Notes: a model not told the origin generated them from the letters alone. Counted from the stretch's first letter, positions 11,193-23,419 are shown. The stretch: 64,000 nucleotides of DNA from Primulina eburnea (GCF_022965805.1 NC_133102.1:2674885-2738884), one strand, 5' to 3'. Made by a program: numbers and translations.

Positions 11193-14100
11193 GCAGAGGA
11201 GCAGGAAAATCAGTATCTACAAGGAATTCAGCAACATGGCAGCTCATTAGCTGGTCCGTGGTCTAAGCCTATAGTCTGGCGCAAGACAAAGATTGTTAGC
11301 ACTATCGGTCCTTCTAGCAAAACCAGAGAAATGATATGGAAGCTGGCAGAAGCTGGAATGAATGTTGCTCATCTTAATATGTCCCATGGAGACCATGCAT
11401 CTCATCAGAAGGTCATTGATTTGGTCAAGGAATATAATGCCCAAGCAAATGTTATTGCCATCATGCTTGACACCAAAGGCAAGTCTTTCTTCTTTCGGCA
11501 CACAAGCTTTTGCGTGATTGAAATGGCGACAAAATGGTCCTTTGGTTAATTAAAGCTTCAGTCAAATTAATCACACTTGCAAAAATATTGAGTATGGAAA
11601 CATTTGTAAATAAAGGACGTCATAATTTGAAAACACCTTATATTTTCTTTGAATTTGACATTTCCGTATAGAATTATATCTAGAAGTAATACTTTGATCC
11701 AATATGTTCTGGTTGTAATTAAAAACTTCTAATTCGCTATTCTTGCATATTCAATGTTTCAACTGATGGGTTACACTTAGTTGTCTCGCAGCTTCTACTC
11801 ATTATAATTAATGTTAGGTCAAGTCATTTTTAAATCAATAATGGATGGAAATATTAAGAGATTTTTTCTAGGCATAGCTCCTGAAGGAGGCTGACCTAAA
11901 GTACAGCATGAGAATTAGAAGGAATTATTGAACTGATGCTCCGCAAGACGTCCGTGTATCTCTTTTTTTTACATGCTTAAGTGTTGTGCATTATCATATG
12001 ATGTTTCTGTTTTTGATACTTGGTTTTTTTGGAAGGGTAAGGAGGTTAGGAGTGGTGATTTAACTCAGCCAATTGAATAGAATCCTGGTCAGGAATTCAC
12101 TTTCACAATAAGAAGGGGAGTTGGATCGGCAGACTCTGTTTACAGTGTTAACTATGATGATTTTGTAAATGATTTAGAAGCAGGGGACATGCTTCTTGTT
12201 GATGGTATGATGCTGTAAATTTTCTTTCCTTTTGGTTAATGACTTCCAGATGCAAAATTGATTTGCTTCCTTTAGACTTTGTTGATTAATTATGATGGTC
12301 GAACTCATTGATTTATAATCAAGGTCATATAACTTCACCAAAGCCTACAGATGGGAATTTGTACATCACAAAATTGAACTTTTGAGCACTTCCTCGGTCG
12401 ATTTACTCACTAAAGAAATATATTCCTGTAATTTTGTGCGCTTGCTTATGCTGCAATTTTAGTCTCTCGATATATTTTGATGTTTCTTTTATCTTCTCTG
12501 TTGGGTTATCTCTTGGCTTCTTAGGTGGCATGATGTCGTTCGACTCATTCTTGGTAAGATCCAAGACTGATGATTCTGTGAAATGTGAAGTTGTTGATGG
12601 AGAAGAGTTTAAATCCTGACGGCATCTTAATTTACTTTGTAGCCTTTTTATCCCATAATGTTAAATAATCATGCAGCAAGTGCTCAAAATAATCTTTCTT
12701 TAGCCAGGGCTATTATTTATGTCCTAGGTCTCTGAAAGGACCTTTTGGTGTTTACTTGCTACAGAAAAAGACTGGGATGATATAAAATTTGGAGTGGAGA
12801 ATAAAGTTAACTTCTATGCTTTTTCCTTTGTCAAAGATGCAGCTGTGGTACATGAATTGAAAAAATACCTGAAAGGTAAATCTAAGATTTTATCGATTTA
12901 TTTGCTTCTGCGTCTTTAACTCGAAGATTCATAATCTTTACGATGCAGACAGTGGTGCGGACATCCATATCATCGTGAAAATTGAGAGTGCGTTCCATCC
13001 CAAATCTGCATTCGATAATAATGCTTCTGATGGGGTAAGAGCATTATATGAATTTGTTGGAAGAATATTGTTACTTAGAGCATTAATTTTATGAATTTGT
13101 TGGAAGAATATTGTTACTTCCTTCCATTTTCTTTGAGTTTGAGACCATCAAAATTTCGTCTGAAGAAGCCAATTTATTTTGAATAATTTCGATTATCAAG
13201 TCTCAAGTCCTTTTAGTTTGTACTTATTGTCTGGTGTTCATATTTTTCTTAAATGCTGTTATTTATCCATTTGAAAAAGAATACTAGAACTAGTAGTCTT
13301 GTTGTCAGCCAGAGGGAAACGGCTGAACAGCAGGTGGATTGTGGAGGCATTACTCCATTGGAGCCAAACTGCTACTTCTCTCTTTTTTGAGTCATCTCTA
13401 GTTCTCTACTTTTAATCCGGTATGCATTTACTAAATACAGTGAGGTCATGGTCATATCTCTTCTTTCTCAGGCCATGGTTGCCAGAGGAGATCTTGGTGC
13501 AGAATTGCCAATCGAAGCGGTCCCTTTGTTGCAGGTAATCTTATGATTTCTCTCTGCCTGCTATGCCAGTTAGAGCTCATGGATATTTCTACATTTTCCT
13601 ACCAATACATTGTTCACTCCGAATAATTTGACATGAAAGCAAAATATGACAACCGCAGGAAGAAATTATCAGGATATGTCGTAGTATGGGAAAAGCAGTC
13701 ATAGTGGCCGCGAATATGCTCGAGAGTATAATAGTTCATCCCATACCTTCCCGAGCAGAGGTCTCAGATATTGTGATTGCCGTTAAAGAAGGTGCCGATG
13801 CGGTTATGCTTTCTGGAGAAACTGCTCATAGGAAGTAAGTACTTTGCTCTTGATTTTTGAGATTAAATCTCTATCCTTTTATCGTATACTAGCATGATGC
13901 ACGTGCGTTGCACGTAATTTCAATTATATTATAAAAATTAAAAAAATATGATTTTCTAAAAATAATTTGAATCATTTTGTTATTTATCTGAGCTTAATTT
14001 TTTATCATATTAGACGATTTATAAGAACTTATATAACTTACTTTCAAAATTGTTTCCCAAATTAAAATTCAAGCAGTTAATTTTATGTTATATAATAAAT

Positions 14101-16645
14101 TATAATGAACATAATATATAGAACAAAATGAACTGAAACAAATTTTTTTAAAAAATTATATATTCAAACACAACGTATAAATCATAATAACCTAAAAATC
14201 AACCAAATTATGTATTTTACCAATTAATAAATCATAATCTAAAAAAATGAAGCATACTAAAGACAAATAATTATCAATTTAAAATCACTATGACTAACTC
14301 TTAAAAAAAATATTAATACAAATGAAATAGTAATATTGATAGTAAAATATAACTCATAATATTTAATTTAACCTCTTAAATTTTTTTTTACTTTTTATTT
14401 TTACAATTCTATATCATGGATTATAAATTTTATATATCGATCTTTCGTAGACTAACATTGATGACTATTAATTTTTGTTAAATAAATTTAAAATAATTAA
14501 TAAATCAATATATGTAAAGATGACTTTTTTCCCTTATCAATTTTTCATATAATATTTAATTATGTCATATTTCATTTTAAGAAAATTATTTCATTCTATA
14601 TACATATAAATGTGTGGATGATAGAAAAATTTTCCAATTATAAATTTAAAATCACCGTGATTAACTCATAAAACAATATTAAAACAAATGAAATAGTAAT
14701 ATTGATAGCAAAATATAATTCATAATATTTAATCTAACCTCCTAAAGAATTTTTTTACTTTTTATTTGTACAATTATATATCATGGATAATAAATTCTAT
14801 ATATCGATCTTTGGTAGACTAATATTGATGACTATTATTTTCTTGTTAAATAAGTTTTAAAATAATAAATAAATCAACATATGTAAAGAAATGCACATTC
14901 AAATAAGATTATATGGTAAATATCAAATAAAATCATTTAATAATTATTAGATATAGATTTTAAATTATTAGTATGATTTTCTAGTATGCACCATGTATAT
15001 TAATTTAACCTCTTAAATTTTTTTTTACTTTTTATTTTTACAATTTTATATATAATGGATAATAAATTCTATATATCGATCTTTCGTAGAGTAAGATGAC
15101 TGTTAATTTCTTGTTAAATAAGTTTTAAGATAATAACTGTTAATTTCTTGTTAAATAAGTTTTAAGATAATAAATAAATCAATATATGTAAAAAAAAACG
15201 CACATTCAAATAAGATTATATGGTAAATATCAAATAAGCTCATATAATAATTATTAAATATAGAATTGAAACTATATGATTTTAAACATTAAAATTTGAA
15301 ATATAACAAAAGAAGTAGACGTTCATATATATTTTTGTGATACTATAATTTATTACTCAATTAGAAATTTCAATAAAAATATAATTACAAAATTACAATA
15401 AAATCATTGGAAAAACATGTAAAGAGAATTAAAAGGATAAAATATTTAAATGTAGTATAAAGATGAGTTATTTGATAAAATTAATGTAGGAGTTACATTC
15501 TAATCTTGAAGTGTGAATAGAAGGTTAATTATGTCATTGCACAATTGGAAAACAATGCCCTTCATCCACACTTTTATAGGTATATAGATATAGATTTTAT
15601 AGGTATATAGATATAGATATAGACAAAAAGAATTAAAAGGATAAAATATTTAAATGTAGTATAAAGATGAGTTATTTGATAAAATTAATGTAGGAGTTAC
15701 ATTCTAATCTTGAAGTGTGAATAGAAGGTTAATTATGTCATTGCACAATTGGAAAACAATGCCCTTCATCCACACTTTTGTAGGTATATATATTAGATAT
15801 AGATTTTCTTGCAACAATTTTTGTCATGAATGAATTGACTTTGACTCAGGAAAAAATTGTTGAAAGGATTCTCTTTCAATGAAAGGTTTTCTCTGAAAGC
15901 AGTCAAGGTAATGCACATTGTCTCCTTGCGGACTGAAGCTACTATAGTGGGTGCACAAACACCTTCAAATCTAGGTCAAACCTTCAAGACAAGTGCATTC
16001 TTTTGTTTAGCAATTCCCTAGCCAATGTTCTTTGCATGATTTTTATGCATGTGGATGCATATCCTTCTTAATGCAGCCAAATTTTACCAATTTCGGAATA
16101 TGCGGAATCATGAGTGAAATGTTTGCTTTCCATGCAACAATGATGTCAAATACGCTTGGAACTTCAATTGTTGTGTTCAACTAGAACAGGTTTCATAGCC
16201 ATTTTACTTGTCTGCTCAGTTCACATGGAGTTGTCTTCTGATGCCGAGGAGACATTTGCCACTGCGTTAGATTTGTTAAAGGTGAACATTCATTAGCATC
16301 AGTATCTAACTCTCTGTGAGTAGTTTCTACCAGTCGACTGATCTACAACTAATCTTTGCAGTGGAATAATGTTCCAAATAAACAAGAACATACATTCTCT
16401 TACTGTTCCTGACTAATGGGGAAAAACTACGAAGCTAATGGTTCTATGCATTCAAGCTTCCGTGAAATAACGTGGTGTTATTGTGCGACAAAAACCACTG
16501 GCTTTCTTCTCACGCTGAATTTTTGCCAATTTACAGAATCAGGGAATGGTGAAAGAAGTCAAGGAGGTTGCTCTTGTCCAAAGTGGCAGGCAGCCAATTT
16601 GGCGGTTCCAAGTCCACTCATAATATCCAGATCAGGAAAGTGTAG
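11193..16645 (+). pseudogene. Plastid-type pyruvate kinase pseudogene with Helitron insertion
   Basis: An intact enzyme would convert phosphoenolpyruvate and ADP to pyruvate and ATP in the plastid. Exon remnants in order are 11193-11478, about 12037-12204, 12525-12619+, 12765-12875, 12949-13034, 13472-13534, 13659-13834, 15886-15988, about 16100-16281 and 16537-16645. Landmarks are KTKIVSTIGPSSKTREMIWK, SVNYDDFVNDLEAGDMLLVD, DWDDIKFGVENKV, MVARGDLGAELPIE and ADAVMLSGETAH. The gene is dead. There are in-frame stops at 12078 (TAG) and 12617 (TGA, in the motif KSxRHLN). The acceptor before 12037 reads GG. The donor after 15988 has changed to AC. A one-base shift follows VVF near 16187, then about 30 codons are lost, and another one-base insertion lies near the C-terminus (16605 region). 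The first remaining donor is GC (GCAAGT), which by itself could be functional. The 5' transit-peptide exon is not seen. Confidence 0.9.
13889..15803 (-). mobile_element. Non-autonomous Helitron inserted in a pyruvate kinase relic intron
   Basis: Read on the minus strand, the element begins TCTATATCTAATATATA (15803 downward) and ends with a hairpin (ACGTGCAACGCACGT) about ten bases before the terminal CTAG at 13892-13889. It sits between a host A (13888) and T (15804), as Helitrons do, with no target duplication. It is 1,915 bp, very AT-rich and has no open frame for a Rep/helicase. Internally it carries a roughly 200-bp unit repeated at about 14325-14520, 14692-14890 and (partly) 15000-15190. 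Its 5'-terminal 170 bases are duplicated (15427-15600 and 15631-15803, offset 204). Confidence 0.78.
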
Positions 16646-17342
16646 GGGCGATGATACGGGCATTCCTTTGCGTCAAATTGCATTGATTTTCAATGTGTAG
16701 ATGGAAATTGGTGTGGCTAGTTTTTCCTCTATTATATTTATTTATATCAACTCATGTGTTCTCAATTTTCTACCTTCTTTGGTTGTCAAATGTAACCATT
16801 TTTAGCATCATACCGTGATGAAGACTTTGTTGGTTGATGAATATTATAAATAAATATAAGGGTTAAGTGGCAGAAAGGATTCATCGAAAAATTACATAAT
16901 GAAATTAAGAAAAGCGAGAGAGAACAACTGAAACACCGAAAGTTTTACCCAATTTTTGTTGTCCTTTCCCTTAATTATTGTAATTCTATGGCACCATGGA
17001 AGATATAGTTTGCTTTGTATTAACTATATATCCCACGAGTGCATATCACATAACCTAACATAAAAGGTCAAAAACTAGAGGGAACGACCAACAGCAAATC
17101 AAGTAAACTACAGTTCAAATAAATATATTAATATGTACAAATAACAGTCATATCTAACTAAATCTGACACTGTAGAAATCCCAATACCACGCATTTTAAC
17201 TTGGACACTTACCACGCACGCAAACACATACATTATCTGACACTTTAACAAGAAATAATAATTTTATCCACCATGCTCAGACCTCCATGCAAACACAAAG
17301 CAAACTAGTCGACTGAAACCAAGAAAATTTGCTTCCGCTCAA
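16646..17342. other. Spacer between pyruvate kinase relic and the Cys/His-array gene
   Basis: No gene is visible. It should contain the relic's former 3' UTR and, on the minus strand, the 3' UTR of the next gene. No repeat was noticed. Confidence 0.5.
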
Positions 17343-19244
17343 CTATGAGTTATAGGATGGGGGATCTCCTGGCTCAGCTCCATCACTAATTTCTTGATTA
17401 TTGTTGCTTGTACCACCCCTAAGCATTGCCATCAAGGTACCTCCATGCACTCTGCCCTCAGGAAGAGTGAGATGATTCAAGCAAGCATTTCCAAAGGTGA
17501 AATTCTGGCTCGGTATATTTGGGGGAGAGATCAACTGTCCATGGTCCAGCAGGGTGAAAGGGTAAGAAAGAACGTCTCCAGCGGAAGAAATGCCTTTCAT
17601 TTGTGTAGATGTTGCGGAATGTGTGTCGTTAGTCGTCGACACTGTTCCAAAGCTTTCTTTAATTGGTTTACTTAGGCAATTGAGCACTGTGGGTAGCACA
17701 AAGGCCAGATTTTCCCTTAGCTAATTTATCACATGGAACCATACATGACGACCATGCTCTGGACCCAATTGTCCCCAAGAACATCGTCTTCCTCCACCAT
17801 GTGTCTTGCAAAAATCTGTGCTCCCTTGGGCACTCTTCGCGCAATCTTCAAACTGGCACCTTCTTCCGCCACCATGGCGGACACAATAATCTGTGCGCCC
17901 TCTAGCACTCTTGCTACATTCAGGAACAACACATCTCTTGCCCCCACCATGTCGAACACAAAATAAAGTTCCCCCATGCACACTTTTGGTGCATCCTTGC
18001 AATGTACATCTTTTCCCACCACCATGGCCTTTACAGTATGGAGTGCTGCCTTCTGCACCTTTTGTGCACCCGAAGGATGTGCATCTTCTGCCACCGCCGT
18101 GAGCTTTACAAAACATGGTACTTCCTTGAGCACCTTTTTTACAGTCCGGGTATTGGCAACGACGGCCACCTCCATGGGATATGCAGAGTCCAGAGATACC
18201 CTCAGCACTCTTCGAGCAATTTTCCATCTTGCACCTTTTGCCACCCCCATGACGAATACACAACCCTGACTTACCTCTTGCTGCACGACTGCAACTCTCA
18301 TGATTGCACCGCCTACCACCACCATGACTAATACAGTACTCAGTGCGGCCTTCAGCACTTTTGGTACATCCAAGATGCTGGCAGCGACGACCACCTCCAT
18401 GTGCCTTGCAAAAAGCAGTTTTGCCTTCAGCTCCCTTTTGACACCCGAACCTATGACACCTCCTGCCACCACCATGGGAGATACAAAGACCAGAAGCACC
18501 TCTTGCACCTCTAGTGCATCCTTCAAACCTGCAGCTTTTCAAGCTCTTTTTGTGTTGTTGATCAGGTAGATCAGAAGCAGTGCCAACTAAGTTTGATGGC
18601 ACTGCAGATGACAAAAATCTTGGAAGTACAAAATTAGAATTGACACCACCATGGTCTAGGTAAGAAAGGGTAGAACTCTCAAAATTTTGCAATGGGGGAA
18701 CAAGAGGACCAATTTTCCACCGGGATGAAGTTGATCCTTCATCCACTAGTTGGACTGTTGAAGTTAAAGCTGGGGGCTCAAAATTACTCGGATAAGAAAT
18801 TAATCCATGATTGAGAGTGGTAACATCAGATTCAGAGGGTCTGGTGGATAGGCTCAACTGAAGGTCTAAAGTGGGCTTCCTTGTCGCAAATGAATTCAAA
18901 GTGCCAGTGGAAAGCCTGTTTGAATTGTGTAGCTTTTCATCTCCTGTGTTGAGATTAATGCTTAGACCGAGATCTATAGAAGACTCCTCTTCCCATTCTT
19001 TCCCCGAGCATGTGGTAGTGCAGGAAATTGATGAAAGGCCCAACCCAAGAGCCAGAGGAGACCCATCTCTCCAATTTATATGTCCATTAACATCATAACA
19101 TTTTCTCTTACATCCACCCGAAAATAAAGAACTTGACACACCAGGTGAATCAACATGTACAGCGGAGACAGCTGCGTAAGGTAAAACTCGTTCCAAATCT
19201 TTTGATGCAGAAGGAAGAGTGGTATAGCCAGGGATACCATCCAT
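17343..19244 (-). CDS. Protein with ten tandem Cys/His units (WRKY19-like/loricrin-like family), probable frameshift
   Basis: The main open frame runs 19244-17721 (507 residues) with no intron. The N-terminal half is low-complexity and carries three LxLxL stretches typical of EAR repression motifs (LALGLGLSS, IDLGLSINL, LDLQLSLS). From about residue 238 there are ten units of 24-25 residues, each of the form C-x4-C-x10-C-x3-HGGGxRC, which look like small zinc-binding modules. Plant members are annotated as probable WRKY19-like or loricrin-like proteins; their function is not established. After SWGQLGPEHG the family continues with a PCDK..AKGKSGLC segment. Here that segment is present but in another frame (about 17740-17680). 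The frame then returns to the original and ends with LPEGRVHGGTLMAMLRGG (stop 17345-17343). A TAG at 17721 therefore truncates the protein unless a small indel is an assembly error. Nuclear location is inferred. Confidence 0.8.
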
Positions 19245-21060
19245 GCACTGAATTTAGAACTTGGCCAATCGAACTTAAATCCAATTAAAATGAAAAAAAA
19301 AAAAGATTTACTGGACTTCTGAGTTATAAGCGAGAGAAGACTGTGGGATAAGAAAAGAACAGAAAAAGAAAATCTAAAAGTTAAATATCAAACTATATAG
19401 TTCCTTATGAGGAAGCAACCACCACTAACAAAACCTGAAGTGTCCTGGCGATCCATTTGAAGAGCGAAGAATACAATTTGAACAAGTCACAAGAGACAAG
19501 AAAATATTAACTAAGGATTATTTAAATACGTTGAGGACCCAGACTCCCGACTGTCATCCTGTTTCAAGACATTATAATCCATGATTACAAACAAAGTTTT
19601 CCGTACTAAAACTGACACAATTTGATAATCAATCTAGTGAAAAGAGTAAAATAGCTTCGAAACAAGAACATCAACTCCATATAATGTCTGCCGAAGCTTG
19701 AAATACTCAAATTAGAATATTTGAATTCATATATTTCTATAAAAACTAACTCGACATAGTACTGTGTGCAAGTTGAAATGACATGACAGAACCAAGTGCT
19801 TTTGGCATATTTTTCAAGGGAGCTGGAACTAAATGACAAGGTCCCAAGGCCAATAAGATCTAAAGGCAGCTCAAGGAAGACATTTGTCAGAATGAAGTGT
19901 GTTTATGCATGAGAACAAGCAAGAGAGTGAGGCGTGTACAAACAAAGAGGCAGTAAGAGAAAACGATACAAAACTTTCAGAATCCATCATCTTTTGCTTC
20001 AATCAGCTCATTTACAATCAGTGGATTCCTTCATTTAATGGTCGTCTAGTGGTTATTAGATATGTGGCATGAATCGAAACATCATTAACAACAACTTACA
20101 CATGAAGATGAGCATGAAAAGCTTAGTCACCCAAAGGAATAATATTCAGAAACACGATCAAAGAAATTGATTCAATAGTTCTGTTGTTTAGACTCCACTG
20201 TCTACTCCCAATGATTCTGTTTCCAATTTTTTCTTAATAAAATATTTGAAAAGAGAAACCTCCATTGTTCCGAACAAAAACCACTGTAGAGAGGTTCAGA
20301 TTCATAAGGAGATTAAAAAAAAACAAAGACGATAAGAACACACATTAGCATACGTCTGTCTTAACTCGAAAAATAAAAAAGAACAGCACTTTTTTAATGG
20401 AAATTCACCCTCCCTCGAGAAAAAGCACAAAATATCTGTAGTTTGTCAGATTAACTCAAGAAAATCTTGAAGAATGAATAGAAAATGAAATGAAATGAAA
20501 TCCCCGGCCAATGCAAAAGTTCTCAAGGTAAAGTAAATCGAACCCGATGAATACTGTCAGACATAAAATCAATCACGTTTACATATAGATTTATTCAAAT
20601 TTTTTCAAGCCTTAATTGTCTTCACATGCAAAGAATCAGAAATAAGCGGCCAAACACGCTTAAAAATAAACACGTCAAATACACACAATCAAATTATCTA
20701 TCAATCAATAACGCAACTGCAATCACAGGAATTTTTTTTAAAAATGTATAATAAAATCGATGCAACACCACAGAACACACCTAATCATACTATTCCAAGA
20801 AGAAGAATGAATTACCCTGAAATCTCAAGGAAAAGTGGTTCTGCACAGCACAAGCGCCCACGTTAGACGCAAAGGGAACTAAGGGGGGTGCCGGCCAATC
20901 TCGAAACGAGGAAAATAGAGAGGGGGGGAGGAACAAAAAGATCGGTTGAGAATAAATATGTGACTGAGTAGGCAGGAGCGTGTGTAGGCAAGGTAGGGGC
21001 AATGTCAATCCTCCGCGTGCGGGCGCAGGTTAGTTCCTCTGGGTCTTCACTGTTCAACCT
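19245..21060 (-). other. 5' leader, probable 5'-UTR intron and promoter of the Cys/His-array gene
   Basis: No coding exon is seen. A plausible non-coding first exon lies at about 20817-21060 on the minus strand. It ends at a potential donor (GTAATTC), which would make the roughly 1.5 kb below it a leader intron. The leader is C/T-rich on the minus strand, as plant leaders often are. This is inference from composition only. Confidence 0.35.
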
Positions 21061-21769
21061 TCTCTAAATTGAATCGATTTTTTTTTTTTATTTAAAAGAC
21101 GACGAATGAATTATTCAAATTGATTACTTGGCACTTTGCTCAATCGAGAGAAGATTTTGTTGAATTTTGTATCGATAAGGGTACATGAGATCCTACCTAT
21201 GTGGAATTATCTCCACTTCATTTCAACGGGTAAGATCTTGACACACATACAATTTTAAAGAAAAAAATGGGTCCTATATATGCATGGACAAATCTTGGAC
21301 ATCCATCCTATCATAGGAGCAATACCCACATGGCTAAGATGAAATAAACTTTCGATAGGTGAACAACTTTCGAGTTCATGTCTAAAGTTTTTGGCTTCTA
21401 TTATTTATTTTAAATTGACTTTAAAATAATTTAAGCAATTACATGTGATTTGATACTTTCAACTTTTCCATTTGGGGAAATTCCTTTTACGTTATTGTAC
21501 AACATACAACCATGCCATATGTAAATATAGACTATAGTTTATAGAACTCTAGGCTCTAAGCTCAATAAAATGAAAGAAAGAAGCTCCAACTCCTAGGGGT
21601 TCGGCAAAGATGTTCCTTTTCTCCTTCGCACAACACAAACAAACGAAAACTACGACCATTTCTTTTTGTTACTTGATTATAATAAAGTACAAAAGCCAAC
21701 TTATAACAAACATTATTATTCAGCACAAGGAATGAAATTTCTGAGTTAGAGTACGTACACCTCAACTTC
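21061..21769. other. AT-rich spacer
   Basis: No gene or clear repeat is seen. The last 200 bases may be the former 3' end of the decayed minus-strand gene that follows. Confidence 0.4.
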
Positions 21770-22725
21770 AAGCTGTCGATTTGTCCTTCCTTAGGACAGA
21801 TATCTTGAAACAAGACCTTGGATACAGAACAAGAGTCTCCAAAATCTTCTTGTCCTTTGTGTCGTTTGGTGCACGGACGCTTATTTCCAGTCAATGGTGT
21901 CTCATGTACTACACTATAACCAGGTTCATGCCAATCCTTTCTTTTTGATTTTTTTTTGAAGAGATTCGAACTTATCTTTTATTTTCTGGTGCTGCTTTGG
22001 TGCCTAAACTCTTTGCAAATCTTGGACACGGCTAGTGAATGACACGAATCTTGGAACCCTTTCCTTCCGTTCACGAGCTTTATTTAGCATTTGGGAGTGG
22101 TCATTTTCACCCTTCTCTTTTTTATTCTCTTCACAATGTGAGTACTCATCTTCTGCTGAGACCGGTTGGCTGATGCCGTAAGCCTCAGCCTTCTCATGCT
22201 TATCTTTCCACGATTGATTGCTAACCTCGCTGTTGAATAAAATGACTTGGTGTTTCACTTTCCTCGCCTAATGGCAGGAAATCCATTTTTATGCATATAT
22301 TTCTCACGATGTCTTCAAGCTCTTCTGAGTACCTATACTAATACCAGTGTCAAAATCCATATGATCGTCTCGATGACATGTAAATGCTTGGACAAAATGA
22401 AATTCATATTGAGAAAAGGGAGAAAAGATAGAATTCCCGGTTTGAATTCAAGTGATTACCTTGCTTTGATAGTCCTCTCTACATAATCATATAAGCTAAT
22501 ATGAACATGAATACCTCCTGCCACAAGATATTGAATGATCTCTAAGAGTGAACAAATTTGTTTCAGCAATTTTTGTTTTCGAGATTCCTCTATCATTGCG
22601 AAAACATCTGATCGCATAATCTCCATTCAGTGTAAACCTCAAACAAGTCTATTTGAGATCCTTCAAATGCTGCTTTGCAGAAGGAAATCTATGTCATCTG
22701 CTGATACAGTTGAATTCGTTTCTTT
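21770..22725 (-). pseudogene. Decayed gene of an unidentified conserved plant family
   Basis: Three exon remnants can be joined on the minus strand. The first (about 22725-22460) reads SADDIDFLLQSS, then after two frame changes KQKLLKQICSLLEIIQYLVA and HISLYDYVERTIKAR before a GTAATC donor. The second starts after TATAG near 22335: YSEELEDIVRNICIKMDFL, a one-base shift, then VILFNSEVSNQSWKDKHEKA and RVPRFVSFTSRVQDLQRV. A TAG at 22006-22004 stands where a Trp codon (before APKQ) is expected. The third (about 21910-21770) reads HETPLTGNKRPCTKRHKG and SVSKVLFQD. The segments look like a conserved plant protein I have seen but cannot name. With at least three frameshifts and one stop, this copy is very probably dead. 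Confidence 0.6.
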
Positions 22726-23419
22726 TTCTTCTTTGCGATCGCATGTTTTTCATAATTTAGATGTTGTGGACTCAGTTTGAGAATCAAAACGTTTTTGTTG
22801 ACCAAGTTTCTAAGAATTATATATGAAACTAAGATCTGATAAATTTCTATTTTAAAATTAATTGAATATATATTTTCGAGATTTTTAAAATTTCAAAATT
22901 GTGATGTTCAACATGTTTCAAATATGATTTAAATTTACTGGATATATTATCATATAATTAAAATTTTCAAAAATATTTGGTACTGAAGGAATATGATTGG
23001 CTTGAGGCTGGAATAAGATTGGGGGTCGCATTATGAATTCGATTCCGTTAAAAAAATAAAGAAAAAAGGAGTAAAAATATCAACTTTAATCTCTGAATAA
23101 AAGCGAACCGGGCCTAAGGGCCCGCGAGGTAGTGTATTATAAAGGAAGCATACAATTTCCATAATGTTTAAAACGTAAAGACTCGAAGTCGAACAACGCC
23201 AGCCAAGCTTCAAGTCACCCCTTTTCCCTTTGCCGTTTTTGGTTTCATTTTTAAGATAAGATTATCGAGAGACTCGGTGGAAATTCTGCTGATCGTATTC
23301 AGAAATTGTTATTGTTGTCTGAATGATTAATTAGTTAATCATTTGGGTGGGTTGAATAAGTAATCGCATCGGATATTAAACAATAACCGATCAAGAGATC
23401 GATTGTGCGATTCTGAGGA
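22726..23419. other. Spacer and promoter of the galactosyltransferase gene
   Basis: AT-rich up to about 23000. From 23000 the composition is more balanced and likely contains the leader of the plus-strand gene starting at 23420. Confidence 0.4.

Noticed and set aside
13889..15803. Reading the insertion as a CRISPR-like or tandem satellite array
   Set aside because: The repeats are few, unequal in spacing and flanked by Helitron ends, and the host is a plant.
17729..18569. Several long open frames on both strands across the Cys/His array (up to 265 codons)
   Set aside because: They are shadows. The tandem HGGGxRC coding units repeat every 72-75 bases, so the other frames also stay open. The frame with the ordered Cys and His ligands is the real one.
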